From Streptomyces catenulae (GTDB taxonomy: Bacteria > Actinomycetota > Actinomycetes > Streptomycetales > Streptomycetaceae), in the NCBI RefSeq assembly GCF_000718015.1, contig NZ_JODY01000035.1:1-62749 (forward strand): DNA of 62,749 nucleotides. The letters run 5' to 3'. A program made the position numbers and the translations under genes. Positions 24,067 through 32,596 of this stretch are shown in pieces. The notes under the pieces are model-generated. The model was not told the DNA's origin. It ran no database searches and saw only the letters and a program-made list of their open reading frames with translations. Numbering within the stretch: position 1 is the first letter of the stretch; each line of letters begins with the position of its first letter.

Positions 24067-24747
24067 TCACGCGCCGAACGCCTTGGCCTTCCCCTTGACC
24101 GGCTTGGCGCCCGCCAACAGATGAGACGGCACGAGGTCCCTCGCCGGTTCGCTGTAACCCACGGAAATAATCTTGTCGCCCTGGAACGTGAAGGACGTCA
24201 GGGACGCCAGCGTGCACTGCCGCTTGCGCGGGTCGTGCCACAGCCGCCGCCGCTCCGCGAAGCTGCGCACGATCCAGATCGGCAGCTGATGGCTGACCGC
24301 CACCGCCTCGTGCCCGCGCGCCGCGTCCCGCGCCGCGCCGAGCGCCGCCATCATCCGGACGACCTGCTCGATGTACGGCTCGCCCCAGGACGGGCGGAAC
24401 GGGTTCGTCAGGTACTTCCAGTTGCCCGGCTTCTTCAGCGCGCCGTCGCCGACGCCGAACGTCTTCCCCTCGAAGACGTTGGCCGCCTCGATCAGCCGCT
24501 CGTCGGTCGCCGTCGTCAGCCCCAGCGCCGCCGAGATCGGCGCCGCCGTCTCCTGCGCCCGCTCCAGCGGCGAGGCGACGACATGTGTGATGTCGCGGTC
24601 CGCCAGATGCTCGGCGACCCGGTCGGCCATCTTCCGGCCCAGATCCGAGAGGTGGTACCCGGGGCGCCGCCCGTAGAGCACCCCCTCCGGGTTGTGCACC
24701 TCGCCGTGCCGCATCAGATGCACGACGGTGAAGTCTTCGCTGCTCAT
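24067..24747 (-). CDS. histidine phosphatase family protein
   Basis: A 226-residue member of the histidine phosphatase (phosphoglycerate-mutase-like) superfamily. The phosphoacceptor motif is LMRHGEVHN near the N-terminus, with the second histidine in AVSHQLPIW and an arginine in SPLERAQET. Family members range from metabolic phosphatases to mutases; the substrate is unknown. The second ATG (24747) is used because similarity starts there; an ATG three codons upstream is possible and neither has a strong ribosome site. It lies downstream of hemL but a terminator hairpin separates them. Confidence 0.9.
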   Translation of the reverse strand: MSSEDFTVVHLMRHGEVHNPEGVLYGRRPGYHLSDLGRKMADRVAEHLADRDITHVVASPLERAQETAAPISAALGLTTATDERLIEAANVFEGKTFGVGDGALKKPGNWKYLTNPFRPSWGEPYIEQVVRMMAALGAARDAARGHEAVAVSHQLPIWIVRSFAERRRLWHDPRKRQCTLASLTSFTFQGDKIISVGYSEPARDLVPSHLLAGAKPVKGKAKAFGA

Positions 24748-24807
24748 GTCACCCATTCATTCGGTCGTCGGTCCGTGGGGCCGTGACGGCACCGCCCCGC
24801 CGGGGGG

Positions 24808-24843
24808 CGTAGGGCCGACCGGTACGCGCCGGTCGGCCCTACG
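24808..24843 (-). terminator. terminator downstream of hemL, 15-bp stem
   Basis: CGTAGGGCCGACCGG at 24808-24822 pairs perfectly with CCGGTCGGCCCTACG at 24829-24843. It lies 12 bases past the hemL stop and before the histidine phosphatase. Confidence 0.85.
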
Positions 24844-24855
24844 TCACGCTCCGGC

Positions 24856-26163
24856 TCAGGCGGTCGCCTCGGCGGCGGCGCGGGCCGCGGCGGGCAGCGC
24901 GGCGGCGATCCGCTCCACCGCGGCGGCGTCGTGCGCGGTCGACACGAACCAGGACTCGAACGCGGACGGCGGGAGGTAGACGCCCTGGGAGAGCATCGAG
25001 TGGAAGAACGCGGTGAAGCGGAACGACTCCTGCGCCTTCGCCTGGTCGTAGTTGGTGACCTCGGTGTCCGTGAAGAAGACCGAGAACATGTTGCCCGCCA
25101 CCGAGACCTGGTGGGCCACACCCTCCTTGGTCAGCGCCTCGCCGACCAGCGCCCGCACCTCGGCGGAGACCGCGTCGACCTTCGCGTACGCCGCGTCGTC
25201 CAGCAGCCGCAGCTGCGCGACGCCCGCCGCGGTCGCGATCGGGTTACCGGACAGGGTCCCCGCCTGGTAGACGGGACCGACCGGCGCCAGGTGCGCCATC
25301 ACATCGGCGCGCCCGCCGAACGCCGCCGCCGGGAAGCCGCCGCCCATCACCTTGCCGAACGTCATCAGATCCGGGGTGACCCCGTCGATGCCGTACCAAC
25401 CGGCCTTCGAGACGCGGAAGCCGGTCATCACCTCGTCGGAGATGTAGAGCGCGCCGTTGTCCGCGCAGAGGTCCTTCAGACCCTGGTTGAAGCCGGGCAG
25501 CGGCGGGACGACGCCCATGTTGCCCGCGGACGCCTCGGTGATCACACAGGCGATCTCGCCCGGGTACGCCGCGAACGCCGCCCGGACCGCCTCGATGTCG
25601 TTGTACGGCAGCACGAGCGTGTCGCCCGCCTGCGCGCCCGTCACACCCGGGGTGTCCGGCAGACCGAAGGTCGCCACGCCCGAACCGGCCGCGGCCAGCA
25701 GCGCGTCCACATGGCCGTGGTAGCAACCGGCGAACTTCACGACCTTGGCCCGGCCGGTGTAGCCGCGCGCCAGCCGGATCGCGGACATCGTCGCCTCGGT
25801 GCCGGACGACACCAGCCGCACCTGCTCGACCGGTGCGATCCGGGCGACGATCTCCTCCGCCAGCTCCACCTCACCGGCACCGGGCGTACCGAAGGACGTA
25901 CCGCGCGCGACCGCCTCCTGGACCGCCGCGATCACCTCGGGGTGGGAATGTCCGAGGATCATCGGTCCCCACGAGCACACGAGGTCGACGTACTCGCGAC
26001 CGTCGGCGTCCGTCAGATACGGACCGGTACCGGACACCATGAACCGGGGCGTACCACCCACGGCCCGGAAGGCCCGCACCGGCGAATTCACGCCACCGGG
26101 CGTCACCTGGGACGCACGGTCGAACAGCGACTGCGAAACAGGGGCTTCATAAGGAAAAGTCAC
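24856..26163 (-). CDS. hemL: glutamate-1-semialdehyde 2,1-aminomutase HemL
   Basis: A 435-residue PLP enzyme that turns glutamate-1-semialdehyde into 5-aminolevulinate, the second step of the C5 route to heme. Visible are [13 protein letters not shown] near the N-terminus, the [16 protein letters not shown] motif, the cofactor region [10 protein letters not shown], and the PLP lysine in [18 protein letters not shown]. The GTG at 26163 is preferred because AGGA lies about six bases upstream and homologues begin at this position; an ATG six codons upstream lacks a ribosome site. It is about 19 kb from the other heme genes of this window. Confidence 0.95.
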   Translation of the reverse strand: MTFPYEAPVSQSLFDRASQVTPGGVNSPVRAFRAVGGTPRFMVSGTGPYLTDADGREYVDLVCSWGPMILGHSHPEVIAAVQEAVARGTSFGTPGAGEVELAEEIVARIAPVEQVRLVSSGTEATMSAIRLARGYTGRAKVVKFAGCYHGHVDALLAAAGSGVATFGLPDTPGVTGAQAGDTLVLPYNDIEAVRAAFAAYPGEIACVITEASAGNMGVVPPLPGFNQGLKDLCADNGALYISDEVMTGFRVSKAGWYGIDGVTPDLMTFGKVMGGGFPAAAFGGRADVMAHLAPVGPVYQAGTLSGNPIATAAGVAQLRLLDDAAYAKVDAVSAEVRALVGEALTKEGVAHQVSVAGNMFSVFFTDTEVTNYDQAKAQESFRFTAFFHSMLSQGVYLPPSAFESWFVSTAHDAAAVERIAAALPAAARAAAEATA

Positions 26164-26602
26164 AGCGATCCTGACCTGCATATACGGGGGGATGGGCGGC
26201 GCCACACGGACACGGCCCGGCTGACAACGGTGCGGGAGACCCTGGCGCACGACCGGTACGGCCCTCGCCGTCCCTTGTCGGCCCCTGCGGAATCCTCCCG
26301 TTCCCGGCCGGGCGTCAGCCCCCGCGTGTCTGCAAAACTGGGGCATCGTACGAATGGGTCACGCCATCCATGGTCTCAGAGGCGCGCGGGGGCGTGCGGC
26401 GGGGCGGTTTCGCGCGCCCGTGACGGGGGAGATTCTGAGACGATGATCGGGTTGCGCGGCTGAGGCCGCGAGTGGTCGGGTGGGAGATATGCATCGCGGT
26501 GGCGGACTGGGCGAGGGGACCGATGACCGGGGTCCTGAGCGCGCCCAGCGTGGCCGCCACCGGCGCGACGGGATCAAGGGTGGGGACAGCAGAGGCGGCC
26601 GC
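26164..26602. other. 439-bp divergent intergenic region
   Basis: This lies between hemL (minus) and the conserved hypothetical gene (plus) and should hold both promoters. Frames extend the hypothetical gene upstream to 26480, but third codon positions there are much less G/C-rich than in the gene body, so I treat it as noncoding. I see no clear operator. Confidence 0.5.
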
Positions 26603-27040
26603 ATGGGGGTGACGTACAAGTACTTCGGCGCGCCCAACGGTGCCACCGCTGCCCGGGTGCCGATCTCGATGCGTCCCGAGGAGCTCGGCGGTGACGAGCT
26701 GGGCATGGGCGGCATGTTCACCAAGATCAAGCCGGAGACGATGGCCGCCATGGTCCTCACCGGCATCGAGGGCGTCCCGCTCCACAAGGTCCCGCCGCTC
26801 GAACTCGTCGTCCTCCACCCCGACTACGCGGTGGTCAAGCTGCCGATGACGGTCGTCGACCCGCTGCGCGGCATCGGCGAGGAGTCCGTCGGCGCCGCCG
26901 CGTTCATATGGTCCACCGTCCCCGACCGCGGTGGCCCGCGCGACGCCTACACCGTCTACCAGCTGCTCCACGAGTGGCAGGACTTCTCGCACCGGCTGCA
27001 CGAGGCGGGCCACCAGGCGTACTGCCTGGTGTGGCCGTGA
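26603..27040 (+). CDS. conserved hypothetical protein
   Basis: A 145-residue protein beginning MGVTYKYFGAPNGATAARVP. It contains GMGGMFTKIKPETMAAMVLTG and a C-terminal YQLLHEWQDFSHRLHEAGH segment rich in histidine. No signal peptide or membrane segment is visible. I do not recognise a named domain. The ATG at 26603 is chosen because codon usage becomes typical of Streptomyces only from there. It is divergent from hemL. Confidence 0.75.
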   Translation: MGVTYKYFGAPNGATAARVPISMRPEELGGDELGMGGMFTKIKPETMAAMVLTGIEGVPLHKVPPLELVVLHPDYAVVKLPMTVVDPLRGIGEESVGAAAFIWSTVPDRGGPRDAYTVYQLLHEWQDFSHRLHEAGHQAYCLVWP

Positions 27041-27120
27041 TCGCGCCGCTTCCGTAGCCGCGGGACCGCCGGTCCACCGCCCGTCCCGGCCGGTGCGGGG
27101 CGGCTTCTACGCTGGTGCGC

Positions 27121-27456
27121 ATGGTGATCGCCCGTTCCGTGCTGCTGTTCGTCCTCGCCGCGTTCTTCGAGATCGGCGGGGCGTGGCTCGTCTGGCAGGG
27201 CGTGCGAGAGCACAAGGGCTGGCTGTGGATCGGCGCGGGCGTCATCGCGCTGGGGATCTACGGATTCGCCGCCACCCTCCAGCCGGACGCCGAGTTCGGC
27301 CGGATCCTGGCCGCGTACGGCGGCGTCTTCGTGGCGGGCTCGCTCGCCTGGGGCATGGTCGCCGACGGCTACCGCCCCGACCGCTGGGACGTCGTCGGCG
27401 CCCTCATCTGCCTGGCCGGGATGGCCGTGATCATGTACGCGCCCCGGGGCCGCTGA
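27121..27456 (+). CDS. YnfA family (UPF0060) membrane protein
   Basis: A 111-residue protein with four membrane helices and the hallmark pattern of the UPF0060/YnfA family: [20 protein letters not shown] near the N-terminus, [25 protein letters not shown] split across the central loop, and [19 protein letters not shown] at the end. YnfA proteins resemble small multidrug resistance transporters and some confer drug efflux. The ATG at 27121 is used; a GTG two codons earlier is an alternative. It stands alone. Confidence 0.92.
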   Translation: MVIARSVLLFVLAAFFEIGGAWLVWQGVREHKGWLWIGAGVIALGIYGFAATLQPDAEFGRILAAYGGVFVAGSLAWGMVADGYRPDRWDVVGALICLAGMAVIMYAPRGR

Positions 27457-27666
27457 CCCCGCCCGGGAACGCCGCGCGGCCCCGGCGGGGGCCCGGAGCC
27501 CGCCGTCGGCCCAACACCCCGCCCCGGCAGGCCCGGTGACCGGCCGTCGGCCACCTCCCGTACCCCGCCCGGGGCACCGGGCGGAAGATCGCCGTGCCTA
27601 TCCTGGAACACCCACCGTGCACCCGTCGTCGCTACGGGTGCCGCCGTCCCGTCCCGAGGAGTGTCC

Positions 27667-28431
27667 ATGACCGCCGAGGAGCGCGCCGTCGGCGCCCGTA
27701 CCGCCGTCGTCACCGGAGCGAGCAGCGGGATCGGCGCCGCGACCGCGCGGCAGCTGGCCGACGCCGGGTACCGCGTCGTGCTCACCGCGCGCCGCCGGGA
27801 CCGTATCGAGCGGTTGGCCGCCGCGCTGCCGGACGCCGAGGCGTACGTCCTCGACGTCACCGACCGCGCCGCCGTCGAGGCGTTCGCCGCCTCCCTCGAC
27901 CGCTGCGACGTCCTCGTCAACAACGCCGGGGGCGCGCTCGGCGCCGACCCGGTGGCCACCGGCGACCCGGCCGAGTGGCGCGCCATGTACGAGGTCAACG
28001 TCCTCGGCACGCTCCACATCACCCAGGCGCTGCTGCCCGCGCTCACCGCGTCCGGCGACGGCACCGTCGTGGTCGTGTCGTCCACCGCCGGGCACGGTAC
28101 GTACGAGGGCGGCGGCGGGTACGTCGCCGCCAAGCACGGAGAGCACGTCCTCGCCGAGACGCTCCGGCTGGAGCTGTGCGGTCAGCCCGTCCGGGTCATC
28201 GAGATCGCGCCCGGCATGGTGAAGACCGAGGAGTTCGCCACCACCCGCTTCCGCGGGGACACCGCGAAGGCGGCGAAGGTCTACGAGGGCGTGGCCGAGC
28301 CGCTCGACGCCGACGACATCGCCGAGACGATCGCCTGGGCCGTCGCCCGCCCGTCCCACGTCAACATCGACCTGCTGGTGGTCCGCCCGCGCGCCCAGGC
28401 GTCCAACTCCAAGGTCCACCGCACCTCCTGA
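27667..28431 (+). CDS. SDR family NAD(P)-dependent oxidoreductase
   Basis: A 254-residue classical short-chain dehydrogenase. The cofactor motif TGASSGIG is near residue 16, NNAGG follows, the catalytic serine lies in VVSSTAG, and the active-site pair is YVAAK. The C-terminal APGMVKTEEF is the usual substrate-loop region, and the end resembles YdfG/NADP-dependent hydroxy-acid dehydrogenases. Substrate unknown. The ATG at 27667 has GAGGAG five bases upstream; the GTG at 27661 overlaps that site. Confidence 0.92.
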   Translation: MTAEERAVGARTAVVTGASSGIGAATARQLADAGYRVVLTARRRDRIERLAAALPDAEAYVLDVTDRAAVEAFAASLDRCDVLVNNAGGALGADPVATGDPAEWRAMYEVNVLGTLHITQALLPALTASGDGTVVVVSSTAGHGTYEGGGGYVAAKHGEHVLAETLRLELCGQPVRVIEIAPGMVKTEEFATTRFRGDTAKAAKVYEGVAEPLDADDIAETIAWAVARPSHVNIDLLVVRPRAQASNSKVHRTS

Positions 28432-28530
28432 GGCCACCGGCGGGGCCGCCGCACGGTCCGCCGGGAGGGCTTCCGGGGCCGCCGCGGCGGCCGCTCACAC
28501 CGTCCGCACATCACCCACAGAAAGATCACT

Positions 28531-28599
28531 ATGAAGATCAACATCTGGGCCCGCCGGGCCACATGTATCGCGCGTCGCGGGGAACGGGGACAGGCGTGA
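28531..28599 (+). CDS. possible 22-residue upstream ORF overlapping the next gene
   Basis: ATG to TGA encoding MKINIWARRATCIARR and a short tail. Its stop codon overlaps the GTG start of the peptidoglycan-binding protein (GTGA), the arrangement of translational coupling. AAAGA precedes the ATG, only a weak ribosome site. The peptide is basic and unlike any family I know. It could be a regulatory uORF or chance. Confidence 0.3.
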   Translation: MKINIWARRATCIARRGERGQA

Positions 28600-29000
28600 G
28601 TACCTTCCGTATCCCCCTCCCCCGTATCCGCCGCTCCGGCCGCGCCCTCAAGCGCGCCGCCGTGCTGACCGTCGCCGCGGGCGCGCTGACCACCGGCCTC
28701 TCCGCCGGACCGGCCTTCGCCGCCATGGGCGACAACCTCGTCGACACCCCCGCCGCCTGCGCGTTCTACGAAGGCCGCCAGACCACCTCCTTCGGTGATC
28801 AGGGCGACCGCGTCTCGCAGATCCAGTGCCTGCTCGCCAACCGCAAGTACCTGGGCTGGAACCACCTCAGCGGGACGTTCGACGCCCCCACCCTCGTGGC
28901 CATCGTCAACTTCCAGCGGAACTACGGTCTGGTGCCGGACGGCGCCGTGACCCCCGAGACCTGGAACGCGCTCTACCACGCCGGTACCGTCGGCGCCTGA
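28596..29000 (+). CDS. secreted peptidoglycan-binding domain protein
   Basis: A 134-residue secreted protein. A basic N-terminus and hydrophobic core (AAVLTVAAGALTTGLSAG) lead to a likely signal cleavage after PAFA. The mature part is one PG_binding_1 domain: FGDQGDRVSQIQCLLANR, then GTFDAPTLVAIVNFQRNYGL and PDGAVTPETWNALY. It lacks a catalytic domain, so it may be a cell-wall-binding protein or hydrolase partner. The GTG at 28596 follows GGGGA; an in-frame ATG at 28563 has no such site. It converges with the PP2C gene at a strong hairpin. Confidence 0.85.
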   Translation: MSTFRIPLPRIRRSGRALKRAAVLTVAAGALTTGLSAGPAFAAMGDNLVDTPAACAFYEGRQTTSFGDQGDRVSQIQCLLANRKYLGWNHLSGTFDAPTLVAIVNFQRNYGLVPDGAVTPETWNALYHAGTVGA

Positions 29001-29016
29001 TCGTCTCCCGCTCCAC

Positions 29017-29048
29017 CCGTGAGGGCCGTCCCCGGACGGCCCTCACGG
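29017..29048. terminator. bidirectional terminator, 13-bp perfect stem
   Basis: CCGTGAGGGCCGT at 29017-29029 pairs with ACGGCCCTCACGG at 29036-29048. It lies between the convergent peptidoglycan-binding and PP2C genes. Confidence 0.85.
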
Positions 29049-29062
29049 CTGTCCGGGGCCGC

Positions 29063-29815
29063 TCAGTCCAGGCCGCCGATGCCGACCAGCGCCAGCGTGA
29101 TGTTGTCCGGCCCGCCCGCCTCGATCGCCGCCTTCCACAGCGTGAACGCGGCCTTGCTGTTGTCGTCCGGGTACCGGCGCAGCACGTCGTCGATCTCCTC
29201 TTCCGGTACGGGGTCGGTGAGGCCGTCGGTGCAGATCAGGTAGCGCGCGTCCGGGGTGTGCGGGACGGTGGCGACATGCGGGACGACGGGGGTGAAGTGC
29301 AGCCCGCCGCCGAGGGACTGGGTGAGGAGCGAGGTGGTGCGGCGCCCCTGGGTGAGCGGCGGGTTGTCGTCCACGCTGAGCCGCCGCGCGCCGTCCGTTC
29401 CGGCGTCGATCACCCGGCTGTCGCCGACGTTGAAGGCGAGGACGGAGTCCGCCAGCGCGACCACCCCGGCGACGGTGGTGCCCATGGTGGCCAGGGCGCG
29501 GTTACGGTCGGCGGCGTCGTAGACCGCGCGGTTGCAGACGGCGAGCGCGTCGCGCAGCGCCTCCTCGGAGTGCAACGACGCGCCCGCCACGGAGAGTTGG
29601 CGGACGGTCAGCTCGCTGGCGACCTCGCCGCCCGGCTGGCCGCCGATACCGTCGGCGACCGCCACGACCAGCGGGTGGCCGAGCGGGAAGACCAGGGTCT
29701 GCGGGTTCTCGGTGACGGTGCCGCAGAGCGTCCAGGGGCCCGCCACCAGACTGTCCTCGTTCTGCTCCCGGACCAGCCCCGTGTGGCTGAGCGCGGTCAC
29801 GGTGACGTACCGCAT
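29063..29815 (-). CDS. PP2C family protein serine/threonine phosphatase
   Basis: A 250-residue metal-dependent phosphatase. PP2C motifs are in order: VREQNEDSL, VVAVADGIGGQPGGEVAS, ALATMGTT, FNVGDSRV, ICTDGLTDP and GGPDNIT, supplying the metal-binding aspartates. In Streptomyces such enzymes oppose Hanks-type Ser/Thr kinases. No membrane segment or sensor domain is attached. The ATG at 29815 has GGGAG seven bases upstream; a GTG two codons earlier is an alternative. No kinase gene is adjacent. Confidence 0.93.
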   Translation of the reverse strand: MRYVTVTALSHTGLVREQNEDSLVAGPWTLCGTVTENPQTLVFPLGHPLVVAVADGIGGQPGGEVASELTVRQLSVAGASLHSEEALRDALAVCNRAVYDAADRNRALATMGTTVAGVVALADSVLAFNVGDSRVIDAGTDGARRLSVDDNPPLTQGRRTTSLLTQSLGGGLHFTPVVPHVATVPHTPDARYLICTDGLTDPVPEEEIDDVLRRYPDDNSKAAFTLWKAAIEAGGPDNITLALVGIGGLD

Positions 29816-30051
29816 CGGCACACTCCCCGCCGCCCGCCCCCGTCCGGGCGCCTCGACGTCGGCTGCCGAGACACGCCTGCCGCACGCCTCCCCTCCATTG
29901 TGTGCCCGGGCCCGGGGACCCCGCCCGACGGGACGGCGGTACGGGGTCGGGCGCGGGGCACGGCGGCGTTTCCGCGCAATGCGCGGTGCGGAAAGCGCGG
30001 TGCGGAAAGCGCGGGAGGGAAAACGCGGGGGGAATTCCCGAATTCAGCGGG

Positions 30052-30501
30052 TCAGGGTGTGGTGCATGCCGACGGTGTCAGCGGCGGAACGGGGTCGAGA
30101 AAGAAACGGCCGTCGCTCTTCTCGACATCCCATGTCAGACAGAGATGCGGCGCACTCAACTGCACCTGCTCACCACTCGCCCGGGAAACCGAGATCTTTC
30201 CGGATTCCCCGGAATCCTTCACCTTGCCGACCAGATTCTTGGCGTATTCATCCGCGCCGTCACCGTTGACATAACGGGCCAGACTTTCCGCATCGCCCTT
30301 GTGCAGATTCTCCGCCACATCGGAGGCGAGTTTCCCGTACGAGGCCGCGCCGGGATCGGGCTCCTGCGCGATTCCGACGACCACGACGGCGATCCACGCC
30401 GCGAACACGGCGAGACCGAGCGGAAGGAGGAGGCGGCTGCTTTTTCGCTTGGCCCCCCGGGGCTGCGTCGTCGGCGTCGCGCTCTTCCGGGCTGTCAGCA
30501 T
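30052..30501 (-). CDS. single-pass membrane protein of unknown function
   Basis: A 149-residue protein with a basic cytoplasmic N-terminus (about 20 residues), one membrane helix (LLLPLGLAVFAAWIAVVVVG) and an extracytoplasmic domain with two cysteines (LCLTW and SACTTP) near the end. GGAGG lies five bases before the ATG at 30501; a longer in-frame version lacks it. I do not recognise the family. GC content is lower than its neighbours, with codons such as TTT and AAT appearing. It follows a small secreted-protein gene on the same strand, with a hairpin between. Confidence 0.75.
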   Translation of the reverse strand: MLTARKSATPTTQPRGAKRKSSRLLLPLGLAVFAAWIAVVVVGIAQEPDPGAASYGKLASDVAENLHKGDAESLARYVNGDGADEYAKNLVGKVKDSGESGKISVSRASGEQVQLSAPHLCLTWDVEKSDGRFFLDPVPPLTPSACTTP

Positions 30502-30555
30502 CTGCCCTCCTCGTGTCACCTGCTCCGTGCGCCGGAGGCGCCGTGGGCGGGGCTC

Positions 30556-30590
30556 GCCCGGCGGTGGATGCGGCCCACCCACCGCCGGGC
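30556..30590 (-). terminator. hairpin after the small secreted-protein gene
   Basis: GCCCGGCGGTGG at 30556-30567 pairs with CCACCGCCGGGC at 30579-30590. It lies 38 bases past the stop of the secreted-protein gene. Confidence 0.7.
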
Positions 30591-30627
30591 AAGACTACCG
30601 GATCACATTCCGGTCAGGAGCACCGGA

Positions 30628-31032
30628 TCATTTGTGAATCTTGATGCACGCCTTGGTGCCCGGGTACTTGCTCCAGTAACCGCACATCACGGTGTTGTTC
30701 GGAAAGCTCTTGTTGATGGTCTTGGTGACTTTCTTCGTCTCGACGCGGCGGGCGCTGACGGTCGCACCCGTCCACTTCCATTTCCCCGCGGTGACGACCG
30801 GCTTGTCCTTCCAGTCGCGGTTGTTCGACTTCTTGTCGAGGGTGAATTTGTTGACCTTGAGCTTGGTCCCCTTGACGTCGAGGCAGACGGAACCCGAGCC
30901 GTCGGTGGAACCGGGATTCCCGGCACATCCCTTCGCCGAGGCGGCAGCCGGCGAGGTGGCCAGCGCCAGCAGCGACACACAGCCCACCATGACGCCCGCC
31001 GCGTACCGCGTACGTCGTATCCGCTCTGTCAT
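30628..31032 (-). CDS. small secreted protein of unknown function
   Basis: A 134-residue protein with a signal peptide (VMVGCVSLLALATSPAAASA) and a Lys-rich mature domain. Four mature cysteines (KGCAG, SVCLDV, VMCGYW, KACIK) could make two disulfides. Trp residues are frequent (RDWKDK, KWKWTG, GYWSK). I do not recognise the family. GC content is clearly below the window average, with AAT, TTC and TTT codons, suggesting more recent acquisition. It stands between RtcB and a single-pass membrane protein. Confidence 0.72.
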   Translation of the reverse strand: MTERIRRTRYAAGVMVGCVSLLALATSPAAASAKGCAGNPGSTDGSGSVCLDVKGTKLKVNKFTLDKKSNNRDWKDKPVVTAGKWKWTGATVSARRVETKKVTKTINKSFPNNTVMCGYWSKYPGTKACIKIHK

Positions 31033-31077
31033 TACTTCTCCCCTGAGTGGTGCGTTCCCTCGTTACGGTCAGCACGA

Positions 31078-31119
31078 CGCCGCGTCAGCCGCCCGGGATA
31101 CCCGCGGGCTGACGCGGCG
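31078..31119 (-). terminator. terminator downstream of rtcB, 13-bp stem
   Basis: CGCCGCGTCAGCC at 31078-31090 pairs perfectly with GGCTGACGCGGCG at 31107-31119; the loop contains a smaller CGGG/CCCG hairpin. It lies between rtcB and the small secreted-protein gene on the minus strand. Confidence 0.7.
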
Positions 31120-31232
31120 CCAGCTTTCCTTACCACTCTTTTACTACAGAGACAGGGCGGACCGCCCCCACTTCTACGCGGAAGACCGCACCCCGGTGCC
31201 GTCCGGGACGCCCCCTCGGAAGAAGCGACCGC

Positions 31233-32426
31233 TCACCCCTTCACGCAAACAACCTGCTTCAGCTTCGCGACCACCTGGACCAGGTCCTGCTGCTGCTCGA
31301 TGACCTTGCCGATCGGCTTGTACGCGCCGGGGATCTCGTCCACGACGCCGGAGTCCTTGCGGCACTCGACGCCCGCCGTCTGCTGCTCCAGGTCCTTGGT
31401 CGAGAAGCGCTTCTTCGCGGCGTTCCGGCTCATCCGGCGGCCCGCGCCGTGGGAGGCGGAGTTGAAGGACTTCTCGTTGCCGAGCCCGCGGACGATGTAC
31501 GACTCGGTGCCCATCGAGCCGGGGATGATGCCGTACTCGCCGCTGCCCGCGCGGATGGCGCCCTTGCGGGTCACCAGCAGGTCCATCCCCTCGTACCGCT
31601 CCTCGCTGACGTAGTTGTGGTGGCAGCTGATGACCGGATCGAAGACCGGGCGGGCCCGGCGGAACTCCTTGCGGACGACGTCCTGGAAGAGGGCCATCAT
31701 CACGGCGCGGTTGTGCTTGGCGTACTCCTGGGCCCAGAAGAGGTCGTTGCGGTACGCGGCCATCTGCGGGGTGTCGGCGATGAAGACGGCGAGGTCGCGG
31801 TCGACCAGACCCTGGTTGTGCGGGAGGCTCCGCGCCCGTCCGATGTGGAAGTCGGCCAGCTCCTTGCCGATGTTGCGGGAGCCGGAGTGGAGCATCAGCC
31901 AGACGCTGCCGTCCTCGTCGAGGCAGCACTCGATGAAGTGGTTGCCGGAACCGAGGGAGCCCATCTGCTTGGTGGCGCGGTCCTGGCGGAAGTGGACGGC
32001 GTCGGCGACGCCGTCGAAGCGGGACCAGAAGTCGGCCCACCCGGCGGTCGGGTACCCGTGCAGGGCGCCGGGGTCGACCGGGTCGTCGTGCATCCCGCGG
32101 CCGACCGGGATGGCCTGCTCGATGCGGGAGCGCAGCCGGGAGAGGTCGTCGGGGAGGTCGGCGGCGGTGAGGGAGGTCTTGACGGCGGACATCCCGCAGC
32201 CGATGTCGACGCCGACGGCGGCGGGGCAGACCGCGCCGTGCATGGCGATCACCGAGCCGACGGTGGCGCCCTTGCCGTAGTGGACGTCGGGCATCACGGC
32301 GAGGCCCTTGATCCACGGCAGGGTGGCGACGTTGCGGAGCTGCTGCATCGCGACGTCCTCGACGGTGGACGGATCCGCCCACATCCGGATCGGCACCTGC
32401 GCACCGGGCAGCTCGGTGTACGACAT
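31233..32426 (-). CDS. rtcB: RtcB family RNA-splicing ligase
   Basis: A 397-residue RtcB protein. RtcB ligases join RNA ends carrying 2',3'-cyclic phosphate or 3'-phosphate to 5'-hydroxyl, using GTP and manganese. Family motifs seen are MPDVHYGKGATVGSVIA, the metal-binding GVDIGCGM, GSLGSGNHFIE, SCHHNYV, and SHGAGR, which includes the histidine that becomes guanylylated. It matches the actinobacterial form of about 400 residues. The ATG at 32426 follows AGGAAGG. There is no archease or RtcA gene next to it; it is divergent from a DUF3558 lipoprotein gene. Confidence 0.92.
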   Translation of the reverse strand: MSYTELPGAQVPIRMWADPSTVEDVAMQQLRNVATLPWIKGLAVMPDVHYGKGATVGSVIAMHGAVCPAAVGVDIGCGMSAVKTSLTAADLPDDLSRLRSRIEQAIPVGRGMHDDPVDPGALHGYPTAGWADFWSRFDGVADAVHFRQDRATKQMGSLGSGNHFIECCLDEDGSVWLMLHSGSRNIGKELADFHIGRARSLPHNQGLVDRDLAVFIADTPQMAAYRNDLFWAQEYAKHNRAVMMALFQDVVRKEFRRARPVFDPVISCHHNYVSEERYEGMDLLVTRKGAIRAGSGEYGIIPGSMGTESYIVRGLGNEKSFNSASHGAGRRMSRNAAKKRFSTKDLEQQTAGVECRKDSGVVDEIPGAYKPIGKVIEQQQDLVQVVAKLKQVVCVKG

Positions 32427-32596
32427 ACCTTCCTCATTCCCCCGAAAAGTCATAGAACGCAAAACGCGGACCATCCATGCGATGCGGGACGGTCGAACGG
32501 CGCCTGCGGTGAGACGTGCGGTAGACATTGTGTCCATCGCCCGCCTCCCGGCGGCAACCGGATTTCCCGGGCATTCGCAGGAAGGAGCCCCGGACG

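Noticed and set aside
26480..26602. Longer start for the conserved hypothetical gene after hemL
   Set aside because: Third codon positions in this stretch are far less G/C-rich than in the gene body, and the residues are low-complexity and charged.
31466..32380. Antisense frames over rtcB as a second gene
   Set aside because: They mirror rtcB codons, have no ribosome site, and give Gly/Asp/Val-rich translation typical of an antisense shadow.
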